Shown here in pieces: positions 18,986 through 27,354 of a stretch of 37,117 nucleotides of DNA (position 1 is the first letter of the stretch; the number at the start of each line of letters is the position of its first letter). The notes beneath the pieces were generated by a model. The model did not search any database and was not told the DNA's origin. It was given only the letters and a program-made list of their open reading frames with translations. The position numbers were made by a program, and so were the translations under genes. The DNA lies in assembly GCF_029309835.1 (NCBI RefSeq), contig NZ_JARJHL010000006.1, forward strand, positions 1 through 37,117. The letters are read 5' to 3'. Origin of the DNA: Paracoccus sp. DMF-8 (GTDB lineage Bacteria; Pseudomonadota; Alphaproteobacteria; Rhodobacterales; Rhodobacteraceae).

Positions 18986-20335
18986 CCCGCAAGCTGCTGA
19001 TCGCCAACCGGGGCGAGATCGCCCTGCGCATCCAGCGCGCCTGCCGCAAGCTGGGCATCCCGCATGTGCAGGCCTGTTCGCAGGCCGACCAGGACGCGCG
19101 CTATGTGCGCGAGGCCGACCAGTCCATCTGCATCGGCCCGGCGCGGGCGCGCGACAGCTATCTGAACATCCCGGCGCTGGTCTATGCCGCGCGGGCGACC
19201 GGCGCGGACATGATCCATCCGGGCTATGGCTTCCTGTCCGAAAACGCCGATTTCGCCGCTGCCGTCGAGGCCGAGGGGCTGGTCTTCGTCGGCCCGCCCG
19301 CCTCGGCGATCCTTGCGATGGGCAACAAGGTCCGCGCGCGGCAGGCGATGATCGCGGCGGGGGTGCCCTGCATCCCCGGCTCGCCCGGTCCGCTGCCAGA
19401 TGATGTGGCGGAAATCCGGCGGATTGCGGAAGGGATCGGCTATCCGGTGATCGTCAAAGCCTCGGGCGGGGGCGGCGGGCGCGGGATGCGCGTCGTGCAG
19501 GTCGAGGCGGATCTGGACGAGGCCGTCGCGCTGACCCGCGAGGAGGCCCGCACCGCCTTCGGCAATCCCGAGCTTTACATCGAGCGTTACCTGACCACGC
19601 CGCGCCATGTCGAATTGCAGGTGCTGTGCGACGGCCACGGCAATGCGGTGCATCTGGGCGACCGCGATTGCTCGATGCAGCGCCGCCACCAGAAGGTGAT
19701 CGAGGAGGCCCCGGCCCCCGGTGTCTCGCGCGCGCTGATCGAACGGGTGGCGGCGCGCTGCCTGGAGGCCTGCAAGACGATGGGCTACCGCGGTGCGGGC
19801 ACCTTCGAATTCCTCTATGAGAACGACGAGCTGTTCTTCATCGAGATGAACACCCGCCTTCAGGTCGAGCATCCCGTGACCGAGATGGTCACCGGCATCG
19901 ACATCGTGGCGGCGCAGTTGCGCATCGCGATGGGTGAACCGCTTGGCCTGACGCAGGCGGATGTGCGCTTCACCGGCCATGCCATCGAATGCCGCATCAA
20001 TGCCGAGGATCCGGCGACCATGCTGCCCTCGCCCGGCTGCGTCAGCGAATGGCAACCGCCCGAAGGCGAGGGGCTGCGCGTCGATACCCATCTGCACGAG
20101 GGCTATCAGGTGCCGCCGCATTACGATCTCGCTGGTGGCGAAATTCATCGCCCATGGGCCGGACCGCGCCACCGCCATCGCCCGGATGGAGGATGCGCTG
20201 GCCGCCACCCGCGTCGCCGGCATCGCCACCAATATTCCGTTGCAAACCCGGCTGATGCGCGACGCGGCTTTCCGCGCGGGCGGCGCCGGGATCAACTATC
20301 TGGAGACGAAGATGAAGGCAGAGGCAGGGGCATGA
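18982..20335 (+). CDS. accC: biotin carboxylase (AccC-like), one frameshift
   Basis: AccC carboxylates biotin on the carrier protein using ATP and bicarbonate. The start is [20 protein letters not shown]; then [20 protein letters not shown], the glycine-rich ATP loop [19 protein letters not shown] near residue 160, [53 protein letters not shown] with catalytic residues, and [13 protein letters not shown]. Near 20125-20130 an extra base (GATCTCG where GATTCG is expected, for YDSLVAKF) shifts the frame; the true end is [11 protein letters not shown] at 20335. Length about 450 aa, normal. It overlaps accB and pxpB by 4 bases each. A 997-aa open frame reading from here to 21975 is an artefact. 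Confidence 0.93.
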
Positions 20336-20989
20336 GCGGGCCGGTCTTTTCCGAACTGGGCGAGGCCGCGCTGCTGTGCGAATACGCCCCCGGCGCGCTG
20401 GACCTCGACCGGCAGCGGCGGGTCTGGGCGGTGGCCTCGGGCCTTGCCGGGGTGCCGGGCGTGCGCGAGGTCGTCCCCGGCATGAACAACCTTGCCGTGG
20501 TCTACGACCCCGATGCCTTTACCCCCGCCACGCTTGCCGACAGGATCAAGGCGCTGTGGTCCGCGCCCGTTCCCGATACGGCGGGCGGGCGTGTCCATGA
20601 AATCGCGGTGGTCTATGGCGGCGAGGCCGGGCCTGACCTGGCTGCTCTGGCCGAGGCTGCGGGGATGACTCCTGCCGAATTCGCCGAACTGCATGCCAGC
20701 GGCGACTACACCGTCTATGCCCTGGGTTCGCAGCCGGGATCTCGGCTATCTGGGCGGGCTGGACCCGCGCCTTGCCGCGCCGCGCCGCGCCGTGATCCAT
20801 CCCCGCGTCGAGGCCGGCCGCGTCATCATCGGCGGCGCGCAGACGGCGGTGCAGTCGCGCACGACGCCCTCGGGCTGGCACATGATCGGGCGGACCGAGG
20901 CGGTCTTCTTCGATCCCACCGCCGACCGCCCGGCGCTGCTTGCGCCCGGCGACCGGGTGAAATTCAGCTTGTCGGAGGTGCTGGCGTGA
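20332..20989 (+). CDS. pxpB: 5-oxoprolinase subunit PxpB (KipI family), one frameshift
   Basis: PxpB with PxpA and PxpC forms the bacterial ATP-dependent 5-oxoprolinase that opens 5-oxoproline to glutamate. Seen: [35 protein letters not shown], the family hallmark [16 protein letters not shown], then GSQPG and, after an extra base at 20738-20743 (GATCTCGG for GATTCGG), [34 protein letters not shown] and a C-terminal [17 protein letters not shown]. About 218 aa, like E. coli PxpB. It overlaps accC by 4 bases and pxpC by 4 bases (GTGA). Confidence 0.93.
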
Positions 20990-21975
20990 TCGAGATCGTC
21001 TCTGCGGGCGTCATGGCCTCGGTCCGGGATCTGGGCAGGCCGGGCTGGCGCAATCTGGGCGTCGGCAGCAGCGGCGCGATGGATGCCTTCGCGCTGCGGA
21101 TCGGCAATATGATGGTCGGCAATCCGCAGGGTCTGGCGGGGGTCGAGTTCACGCTTGGCGGTTTCCGGCTGCATTTCCGGCGCGATACGGTCTTTGCCCT
21201 GACCGGGGCCGATGCGGGCGCGGCGCTGGACGGGGTGCCGGTGCCCGCATGGTGGGTGCGCCACGCCCGCGCGGGGCAGGTGCTGAGCGCGCAGATGGCC
21301 GGGCGCGGGATGCGCAGCTATCTGGCGGTTGCGGGCGGGATCGGTGTCGCGCCGGTCATGGGCTCGCGCGCGACCGACGTGAAGGGCGGTTTCGGCGGGC
21401 ATGAAGGCCGGGCCCTGCAAGCCGGCGATCTGCTGCCGCTGGCCGAGGCCGAAGAGCCGCCCCGGATCGGCCCTTGCGGTTTCGGGCTGGATGCGGGCCG
21501 TCTGGACCTGCTGCCCGCGCCCGAAGCCGAGATCCGCTTTATCCCGGCGAAGGAATGGGACATCCACGGCCCTGTCTTGCAGGAACGTTTCACAAGCAGT
21601 GCATGGGTGCTGCAACCCGACAGCAACCGCATGGGCTATCGCCTCTCGGGGCCTGACATGCGGCGGGATGCGCCGCTGGAACTGCTGTCACATGGCATCC
21701 TGCCCGGCACGATCCAGCTTCCGCCGGGTGGGCAGCCGGTGATTCAGCTGAACGACGCCAATACCTGCGGCGGCTATCCCAAGCTGGGCGTGGTGATCGA
21801 GCCGGATCTGAGCGCGTTGGCGCAGGTGCGGCTTGGTGCGAGGATCTGCTTTCGTGCGGTGGGCCGCGACGAGGCGCTGGCGGTCCGCACGGGGCGCGAA
21901 ACCTTCATCGCGCGGCTGGCGGCGCGGATCGCCCTTGCGCGCGACTATTCGATGCGGAGCGGCTGGAATGGATAG
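20986..21975 (+). CDS. pxpC: 5-oxoprolinase subunit PxpC (KipA family)
   Basis: It starts at a GTG (20986) overlapping the pxpB stop, giving [20 protein letters not shown]. Further family segments: [105 protein letters not shown] and [20 protein letters not shown]. The 329-aa frame is intact and matches the usual PxpC length. It works as a complex with PxpB. The stop overlaps the next gene's start region (ATGGATAG), implying coupled translation. Confidence 0.95.
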   Translation: MIEIVSAGVMASVRDLGRPGWRNLGVGSSGAMDAFALRIGNMMVGNPQGLAGVEFTLGGFRLHFRRDTVFALTGADAGAALDGVPVPAWWVRHARAGQVLSAQMAGRGMRSYLAVAGGIGVAPVMGSRATDVKGGFGGHEGRALQAGDLLPLAEAEEPPRIGPCGFGLDAGRLDLLPAPEAEIRFIPAKEWDIHGPVLQERFTSSAWVLQPDSNRMGYRLSGPDMRRDAPLELLSHGILPGTIQLPPGGQPVIQLNDANTCGGYPKLGVVIEPDLSALAQVRLGARICFRAVGRDEALAVRTGRETFIARLAARIALARDYSMRSGWNG

Positions 21976-22306
21976 AAAGTTTGCCACCGAATTGCGGTTG
22001 CTGATCGACCACCTTGCCACGCGCGGCGTTGCCATGCTGTCGGTCCGGCAGGGGGATGAGCGGCTGCGGATCACCCTTGACGCTGGCATCGCCCCGCAGG
22101 CACAGGTGCAACCCGTCACCATCGCCGCCGCCGGGCCGGGCATCTTCCATGCCCGCCACCCCGGCGGCGCGGATCTGGCCTGTATCGAGGCGGGCGATTT
22201 CCTTTTCTCCGTCGCCACAATCGGTGAGGGCGACGAAATACTGGAACAACATAGCGCGGTCGTCGGTTTCGGCACCCCGCTGATCCGCAGGAAAGGCAAG
22301 ACATGA
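21968..22306 (+). CDS. small biotinyl-domain-like protein lacking the biotin lysine
   Basis: This 112-aa protein starts at 21968, 8 bases inside pxpC, and ends 4 bases inside pxpA. Its N-terminus, [20 protein letters not shown] then [16 protein letters not shown], resembles the N-terminal helix and strand of AccB. Its C-terminus, [20 protein letters not shown] then [11 protein letters not shown], follows the order of a biotinyl domain (G-D-x-L, then G-x-P-L-I-R), but the EAMKM motif is replaced by VATIGEG, so there is no lysine to biotinylate. Upstream accB in the same operon is intact at that motif. I infer a structural or regulatory role in a PxpABC-AccBC assembly. It may be annotated simply as an AccB-related or hypothetical protein. 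Confidence 0.75.
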   Translation: MDRKFATELRLLIDHLATRGVAMLSVRQGDERLRITLDAGIAPQAQVQPVTIAAAGPGIFHARHPGGADLACIEAGDFLFSVATIGEGDEILEQHSAVVGFGTPLIRRKGKT

Positions 22307-23109
22307 CCGGGCGCACAATCGACCTGAATTCCGATCTGGGCGAGGGCTATGGCGCCTGGCGCATGGCCGATGACGCGGCGATGCTGGATATCGTCTCCTC
22401 GGCCAATATCGCCTGCGGCGCCCATGCGGGCGATCCGGTGGTGATGGCCGACACGCTGGCGCTGGCCCTTGCGCGCGGCGTCGCGCCGAGGGCGCATATC
22501 GGCTATCCCGACCGGCAGGGCTTCGGGCGGCGGCCGATGCAGTTTGACCTGCGCGAGCTGGAGCTGCTGACCCTGACCCAGCTTGGCGCAATCTCGGCTC
22601 TGGCCGGGGCGGCGGGGGTGCGGCTGACCCATGCGAACTTCCATGGCGCACTTGGCAATCTGTCCTTTGTCGATCGCGACGTGGCGCGGGTGCTGATCGG
22701 CGCGCTGCGCAGCTTCGATTCCGATCTGGCCTTCGTCGGCCTGCCCCATACCGCCGCCGCCGACGAGGCCGAGCGGCAGGGGCTGCGGCTGGTGCGCTCC
22801 TTCCTTGCCGACCGGGCCTATAACCCCGACGGCACGCTGGTTTCGCGCAAGCAGTCCGGCGCGGTGATCCACGATCAGGCCGCCGTGGCCGCGCGGATCG
22901 CACAGGCCCTGACCGAGGGCACCGTGCGCGCCATCGACGGCAGCCTGATCGCGATGCCGGTCGATTCGATCCTGATCCACAGCGACACGGCGGGTGCGGT
23001 CGAACTGGCGCAGGCAATTCGCCGCACGGTCGAAGAGGCGGGGTTCACCGTCGTCCCTTTTGCAACCCCGCGCGGCCTCAACATTCCCTCGAGGAATGAA
23101 AACGCATAA
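22303..23109 (+). CDS. pxpA: 5-oxoprolinase subunit PxpA (LamB/YcsF family)
   Basis: The intact 268-aa protein has the family start IDLNSDLGEGYGAWRMADDA, SSANIACGAHAGDPVVM, IGYPDRQGFGRRPMQFD, THANFHGALGNLSFVD, DEAERQGLRLVRSFLADRAY and LVSRKQSGAVIHDQA, and closes with DSILIHSDTAGAVELAQAI. PxpA is the third part of the 5-oxoprolinase complex. The start overlaps the preceding gene by 4 bases. Its last codons contain the 17-bp inverted repeat (23082-23098) thought to be an operator for the following transporter genes. Confidence 0.95.
   Translation: MTGRTIDLNSDLGEGYGAWRMADDAAMLDIVSSANIACGAHAGDPVVMADTLALALARGVAPRAHIGYPDRQGFGRRPMQFDLRELELLTLTQLGAISALAGAAGVRLTHANFHGALGNLSFVDRDVARVLIGALRSFDSDLAFVGLPHTAAADEAERQGLRLVRSFLADRAYNPDGTLVSRKQSGAVIHDQAAVAARIAQALTEGTVRAIDGSLIAMPVDSILIHSDTAGAVELAQAIRRTVEEAGFTVVPFATPRGLNIPSRNENA
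23082..23098. promoter_or_regulatory. 17-bp inverted repeat, candidate LysR operator before dctP
   Basis: CATTCC-CTCGA-GGAATG is a perfect 6-5-6 inverted repeat at the 3' end of pxpA, 115 bp before dctP. It matches, with the same spacing and one arm mismatch, the repeat at 17555-17571 before the LysR gene. A TATAAT hexamer follows at 23121-23126, so a separate promoter for the transporter is plausible. Confidence 0.55.
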
Positions 23110-23213
23110 GTATATATCGCTATAATTTCTCAACCCTCTGCGCTTTCATGGGCCGAGATGCCGCGATCCGCGAATGATCCCGACGACAAACATCACATCA
23201 CAGGGAAACACAG

Positions 23214-24194
23214 ATGAACCGCTTTCAGAACTTCGGCCTTGTTTCGGTGCTTGCCCTTGGCGTTGCCGCGCCTGCAATGGCGCAAACCGCATGGGATCTG
23301 CCGGTGGTCTGGCCCGCCGAGAACTATATCACCGTCAATGCCCAACGCTTTGCCGAAGAGGTCGCCACCGTCACCGATGGCGAGGTGCAGATCACCATTC
23401 ACCCCGGCGGCTCGCTTGGCTTCAAGGGGCCTGACATGTTCTCGGCGGTGCGCGACGGGCTGGTGCCCATCGGCGACATGCTGCTGCAACAGCAGACCGG
23501 TGACAACCCGCTTCTGGGCCTGCAATCGCTGCCTTACCTGATCGACACCTATGACGAGCAGGTCGCATTCCGTGACTATTACCGTCCGGTGCTGAACGAC
23601 GTCTTTGCCGAGAACAACCAGAAGCTGCTGTTCACCATCCCCTGGCCGCAGCAGCAGGTCTATACGAAGAAGGAACTCAACTCGATCGAGGATTTCGCCG
23701 GGATCAAGATCCGTTCCTCGGACGCTTCGGCGACCGAGATCTTCCGCGCCGCCGGCATGACCCCGGTGCAATTGCCCTGGGGCGAGGTCATCCCCTCGCT
23801 GGCGACCGGTGCCATCGAGGCGGTCGGCACCTCGTCGCCCTCGGCCGTGGATGGCTCGTTCTGGGAATTCCTGACCCATGGATATGCGACGCGCCACACC
23901 TGGAACCTCGATGCGATCAGCGTCAACCTCGACGCCTGGAACCAGCTTTCCCCCGAGCATCAGGACGCCATCGCCGATGCCGCCGCGCGGATGGAGCCGG
24001 AGTTCTGGCAATCGGCACAGGACGCCGATGCCGAAAAACTTCAGGTGCTGGCCGAGAACGGCATCACCAATGCCGAACTGGATGATGCCACCCGCGCGGA
24101 ACTGCGCAGCCGCGCCGCGCCGATCCGCGAGGCCGAGATCGCCCGCATGGACCCGCGCGGCGCCGAGGTCGTCGAAGCGTTCGAAAGCCGGTGA
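23214..24194 (+). CDS. dctP: TRAP transporter solute-binding protein (DctP family)
   Basis: The 326-aa periplasmic binding protein has a signal peptide (NRFQNFGLVSVLALGVAAPA then MAQ, cleavage near residue 24). Family segments include AQRFAEEVATVTDGEVQITI, HPGGSLGFKGPDMFSAVRDG, LPYLIDTYDEQVAFRDYY, IKIRSSDASATEIFRAAGM and PVQLPWGEVIPSLATGAIEA, the last including the region that carries the conserved substrate-carboxylate contacts. It captures an organic acid or amino-acid-like compound for the DctQM permease. The frame is intact. It follows pxpA after 104 bp, with the candidate operator and TATAAT in between. Confidence 0.94.
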   Translation: MNRFQNFGLVSVLALGVAAPAMAQTAWDLPVVWPAENYITVNAQRFAEEVATVTDGEVQITIHPGGSLGFKGPDMFSAVRDGLVPIGDMLLQQQTGDNPLLGLQSLPYLIDTYDEQVAFRDYYRPVLNDVFAENNQKLLFTIPWPQQQVYTKKELNSIEDFAGIKIRSSDASATEIFRAAGMTPVQLPWGEVIPSLATGAIEAVGTSSPSAVDGSFWEFLTHGYATRHTWNLDAISVNLDAWNQLSPEHQDAIADAAARMEPEFWQSAQDADAEKLQVLAENGITNAELDDATRAELRSRAAPIREAEIARMDPRGAEVVEAFESR

Positions 24195-24220
24195 ATCCAT
24201 TCTCAGCCGGAGCAAAACCC

Positions 24221-24733
24221 ATGTGGCAATCAATCTATCGCGCCGCTGACGCGCTGTCGCGCGCCATGGCCTATCTGGCGGGTTTCGTCGTCCTGGTCAT
24301 CGCCTTGATGCAGGTGGTCGAGATCGCCCTGCGGAACCTTGCCGGCATCAGCCTGACCTTCGTGTGGGAATATGCGGCCTATATGCATATCGCGGCGATC
24401 TTCATGGGGCTTGCCTTCACGCTGCGGACAGGGGGGCATATTCAGGTGACCCTGTTCGCCGGGCCCTTTCCGCGCCTGTTCGACTGGCTTTCCACCACGG
24501 TGGGGCTGATCATCTCGGGCTATCTCAGCTTTGCGATGATCCGGCTTTGCTGGAACTGGGGCAGCACCGGGCGGACCTCGGGGACGGTGGACAACCTGCC
24601 GCTGGTCTGGCCGATGATCTTCGTGGCCTTCGGCGCCTCGATGCTGACGCTACAACTGGTGTTCCGGCTGATCCATCTGGCCCTGGGCACGCGGCTGCAA
24701 GAACGGTGGACCGCCACCGTCGCGGCTGACTGA
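24221..24733 (+). CDS. dctQ: TRAP transporter small permease (DctQ family)
   Basis: The four-helix small membrane subunit reads MWQSIYRAADALSRAMAYLA, then GFVVLVIALMQVVEIALRNL (first helix), FVWEYAAYMHIAAIFMGLAF, LFDWLSTTVGLIISGYLSFA and WPMIFVAFGASMLTLQLVF. About 170 aa, typical. ATG 24221 is preferred for its GGAG ribosome-binding site; an upstream GTG at 24191, overlapping the dctP stop, would add ten residues before the membrane part. It links the binding protein to the large permease. Confidence 0.92.
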   Translation: MWQSIYRAADALSRAMAYLAGFVVLVIALMQVVEIALRNLAGISLTFVWEYAAYMHIAAIFMGLAFTLRTGGHIQVTLFAGPFPRLFDWLSTTVGLIISGYLSFAMIRLCWNWGSTGRTSGTVDNLPLVWPMIFVAFGASMLTLQLVFRLIHLALGTRLQERWTATVAAD

Positions 24734-24744
24734 GGGAAACCGCC

Positions 24745-26034
24745 ATGTCACTTTCCGTCATCACCCCGATTCTGCTTCTGTTCCTTCTGCTGGGCAGTGG
24801 CGCGTGGATCGGTCTCGGCCTCATGGGCGTGGGCATCGCCAGCCTTGAGCTGTTCCGCAATCTGCCGGTGGACCGCGTGCTGGCGCAAACCGTCTGGAAC
24901 GGGCTGTCCTCGCCCGAACTGCTGGCTTTGCCGCTGTTCATCCTGATGGCCGAACTGGTTTTCCGCTCGCGCTTCATCGGCGGGCTGTTCCATGCGCTGG
25001 AACCCTGGGTGCGGCGTTTCCCCGGCGGGCTTTTGCACACCAACATCCTGGGCTGCGCCTTCTTCGCGCTGATTTCGGGGTCATCGGCGGCGACGACCAG
25101 CGCCATCGGCAAGATCACCCTGGGCGAATTGCGCGAGCGCGGCTATCCCAAATCGATCTCGATGGGGTCGCTTGCAGGGGCGGGGACCTTCGGCTTCCTG
25201 ATCCCGCCCAGCATCATCATGATCGTCTACGGGATGCTGTCGCAGACCTCGGTGGTCAAGCTGTTCGCGGCGGGGATCATCCCGGCGCTGATCCTGGCTT
25301 CGATGTTCATGGGCTATCTGGCGGTCTATTCCTGGGTTCGTCCCTTCGAGGTGAAGGCCGAGCCGACGGCGCATATCTGGCGGGAACGCTTTGCGCGCTT
25401 GCCCACGCTGCTGCCCTTCCTGGTGCTGATGGCCGCGCTGCTGGGGTCGATGTATTCGGGCCTTGCCAGCCCGTCCGAGGCCGCCGCGCTGGCGGTCGTC
25501 ATGACCATGCTGATCATGGCGGGCGAGCGGACGCTGAACCGGCGCACGCTGGTCGATGCCTGCATGGGCACGGCGCGAACCGTCAGCATGCTGGGGCTGA
25601 TCATCGGCGCGGCCTCGTTCCTTTCGACCGCGATGGGCTATCTGGGGCTGCCGCAGCAAATATCGGCCGCGATCACTGCGATGGAACTGTCGCCGCTGGT
25701 GCTGATCATGCTGCTTTTGCTGATCTATCTGGTGCTTGGCTGCTTCCTTGAAGGGATGTCGCTGATCGTGATGACGCTGCCCATCGCCCTGCCGCTGGTC
25801 GTGGGGGCGGGTTATGACAAGATCTGGTTCGGCGTCTTCCTGATCATCGTGGTCGAGATGGCGCAGATCACCCCGCCCGTCGGGATGAACATCTTCGTCA
25901 TCCAGGGGCTTACGGGCGAGAAGCTGGGCACCGTCGTCCGCGCGGCCTTTCCCTTCTTCCTGCTGATGATCGCTTTCGTCATCCTGATCGCGATCTTCCC
26001 CGGCATCGTCACTTTCCTGCCGGCCATGGTCTAG
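24745..26034 (+). CDS. dctM: TRAP transporter large permease (DctM family)
   Basis: The intact 429-aa inner-membrane protein has at least 11 hydrophobic segments, starting SVITPILLLFLLLGSGAWIG. Family hallmarks: LLALPLFILMAELVFRS, ISGSSAATTSAIGKITLGEL, GSLAGAGTFGFLIPPSIIMI (the conserved GxxIPPS), YSGLASPSEAAALAVV, and MAQITPPVGMNIFVIQGL near the C-terminus. It uses the sodium gradient to import the substrate delivered by DctP. It starts 11 bp after dctQ. An IS630-type fragment begins a few bases after its stop. Confidence 0.95.
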   Translation: MSLSVITPILLLFLLLGSGAWIGLGLMGVGIASLELFRNLPVDRVLAQTVWNGLSSPELLALPLFILMAELVFRSRFIGGLFHALEPWVRRFPGGLLHTNILGCAFFALISGSSAATTSAIGKITLGELRERGYPKSISMGSLAGAGTFGFLIPPSIIMIVYGMLSQTSVVKLFAAGIIPALILASMFMGYLAVYSWVRPFEVKAEPTAHIWRERFARLPTLLPFLVLMAALLGSMYSGLASPSEAAALAVVMTMLIMAGERTLNRRTLVDACMGTARTVSMLGLIIGAASFLSTAMGYLGLPQQISAAITAMELSPLVLIMLLLLIYLVLGCFLEGMSLIVMTLPIALPLVVGAGYDKIWFGVFLIIVVEMAQITPPVGMNIFVIQGLTGEKLGTVVRAAFPFFLLMIAFVILIAIFPGIVTFLPAMV

Positions 26035-26040
26035 AGCGCC

Positions 26041-26479
26041 GGGCATTTATGTTGAATCGAGGATTCCCTTGAGCATCTGGTTGTGATTCCCTGTGTTCAG
26101 GAGGATCTCGCCATGCCCGCTCCGCTCTCTCTGGACCTTCGCCGCCGGTTTCAACGCTACATTGAAGACGGTCTCAGTGGCCGGGAAGCGGCGCGGCGGC
26201 TGATGATGTCACCTGCGACCGGCGCACGCTTGGCGGGCCGGGTCCGGCGAGGGGAACCGCTTGCACCGCGCCCATGCGGACGGCCTCGGGGCTGTGGGGC
26301 AAGCCGGGACCGCACAGGGCCCTGCTGATCGAACTGGTCGAGCAAGACCCGGACATCACCATGGCCGGGTTGAAGGGCGCCCTGGCGGATGCGGAAGGCC
26401 TTCATGTTCACGAAAGCTCCCTGTCGCGCGCCCTGCGCCGACCGGGCTTCACGTTCAAAAAAAATCATTGGTCGCGGAT
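26041..26479 (+). pseudogene. IS630-family transposase fragment, interrupted by IS3
   Basis: From ATG 26113 the frame gives PLSLDLRRRFQRYIEDGLSG, REAARRLMMSPATGARLA, then after a break near 26285 PHRALLIELVEQDPDITMAG, LHVHESSLSRALRRPGFTFK, KKSLVAD. This is the helix-turn-helix first part of an IS630-type transposase. It ends at 26480, where the IS3 left end begins; the rest of the transposase (the DDE domain) is absent from the window. Two indels occur, one in the A-run near 26458. Confidence 0.75.
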
Positions 26480-26542
26480 TGACCTGCCCCGGGATTTTTC
26501 CTCCAGATGCGATTAGAGTCCGGCCCAACTTGAGGACGGACA

Positions 26543-26809
26543 ATGAAGCGAAGGAGATTCACGGACGAACAGATCATCGGCATCCTGGCAGAGCATGAGG
26601 CAGGCGCGAAGTGCGCTGACCTGTGCCGGAAGCACGGCATGTCGGAAGGCACCTTCTACAACTGGAAGGCCAAGTTCGGCGGCATGACGGTGTCGGAGGC
26701 GAAGCGGCTGAAGGGGCTCGAGGATGAGAACGCCAAGCTGAAGAAGCTGCTGGCCGAGCAGATGCTGGATCTGGCGGCGATGAAGGACCTGGTTGCAAAA
26801 AAGTGGTAG
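26543..26809 (+). CDS. IS3-family transposase OrfA
   Basis: The 88-aa protein MKRRRFTDEQIIGILAEHEA, then GAKCADLCRKHGMSEGTFYN and WKAKFGGM, has the HTH_Tnp_1 helix-turn-helix, followed by a leucine-zipper helix (LKGLEDENAKLKKLLAEQML). It ends with the usual VAKKW at 26809. OrfB follows in the -1 frame, as in IS3 elements where a programmed frameshift near the A-run at 26797 (GCAAAAAAGTGG) makes the OrfAB transposase. The frame is intact. Confidence 0.9.
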   Translation: MKRRRFTDEQIIGILAEHEAGAKCADLCRKHGMSEGTFYNWKAKFGGMTVSEAKRLKGLEDENAKLKKLLAEQMLDLAAMKDLVAKKW

Positions 26810-27262
26810 GGCCCGCCGTGAAGCGTGAAGCCGTTGCGTATCTTCGGGCCGAGCATGGCCTCTCGGAACGGCGGGCCTGTCACATCGTCGGCGCGGATCG
26901 AACGATGATCCGCTATCGATCCCGACGCGCGCCGGATACGGCGTTACGCGGTCGGTTGCGGGACTTGGCCAACGAGCGCCGGCGGTTCGGTTACCGGCGC
27001 CTGTTCGTTCTGCTGCGCCGCGAGGGTGAGCCTTCGGGGATCAACCGTATCTATCGGCTCTACCGCGAGGAAGGACTGACGGTGCGCAAGCGGAAGGCGC
27101 GGCGCAAGGCGGTCGGGACGCGTGCCCCGGTTCTGGTCGAGGCGCGACCCAATGCACGCTGGTCGCTGGATTTTGTCCACGACCAGTTCGCCAACGGCCA
27201 GCGCTTCCGGGTGCTCAACGTGGTCGATGACGTCACCCGAGAATGCCTCGCGGCGATCCCAG
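26803..27262 (+). pseudogene. IS3-family transposase OrfB, 3'-truncated
   Basis: The frame gives KREAVAYLRAEHGLSERRAC, RRRFGYRRLFVLLRREGEPS (HTH and YRR region), RIYRLYREEGLTVRKRKARR, and the start of the integrase core WSLDFVHDQFANGQRFRVLN, VVDDVTRECLAAIP. The first catalytic aspartate (D of SLDFV) and the second (D of VDDVTRE) are present, but the protein switches to unrelated sequence at about 27262, so the last glutamate is lost and no active enzyme can be made. Confidence 0.88.
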
Positions 27263-27354
27263 TCTTCGCCCTTGGGATCAAGCACGGGAAGGTTGGATGC
27301 GATGAAGCGGATGACCGGGCCGATCCAGACTGTGGGGTTCGGATCATTGCTCAT
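27263..27354 (-). pseudogene. 5' end of an unknown gene, cut by the IS3 element
   Basis: Starting at 27354, overlapping the previous gene's stop by 4 bases (ATGA), the frame reads MSNDPNPTVWIGPVIRFIAS, then NLPVLDPKGED before running into IS3 sequence at about 27262. About 31 codons remain. It is the last surviving gene of the seven-gene minus-strand operon; the family is not recognised. Confidence 0.6.

Larger units (their letters stand above)
26480..27262 (+). mobile_element. truncated IS3-family element (IS407 type)
   Basis: The left end begins TGACCTGCCCCGGGATTTTT at 26480, resembling IS407-group termini, inside the IS630 fragment. OrfA (26543-26809) is complete and orfB is cut at about 27262, where the sequence switches to a truncated gene of the following minus-strand operon. 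The right end and the rest of orfB are missing, so a deletion or recombination has joined this element to the operon. Confidence 0.8.

Noticed and set aside
18775..20295. A 506-aa minus-strand open frame
   Set aside because: It is antisense to accB/accC and has shadow composition without motifs.
18982..21975. A single 997-aa open frame that would fuse biotin carboxylase to PxpB and PxpC
   Set aside because: The stretches around 20140-20330 and 20745-20985 are low-complexity out-of-frame translations; the correct reading in another frame gives normal AccC and PxpB C-termini with overlapping stop/start codons. Two one-base insertions explain it.
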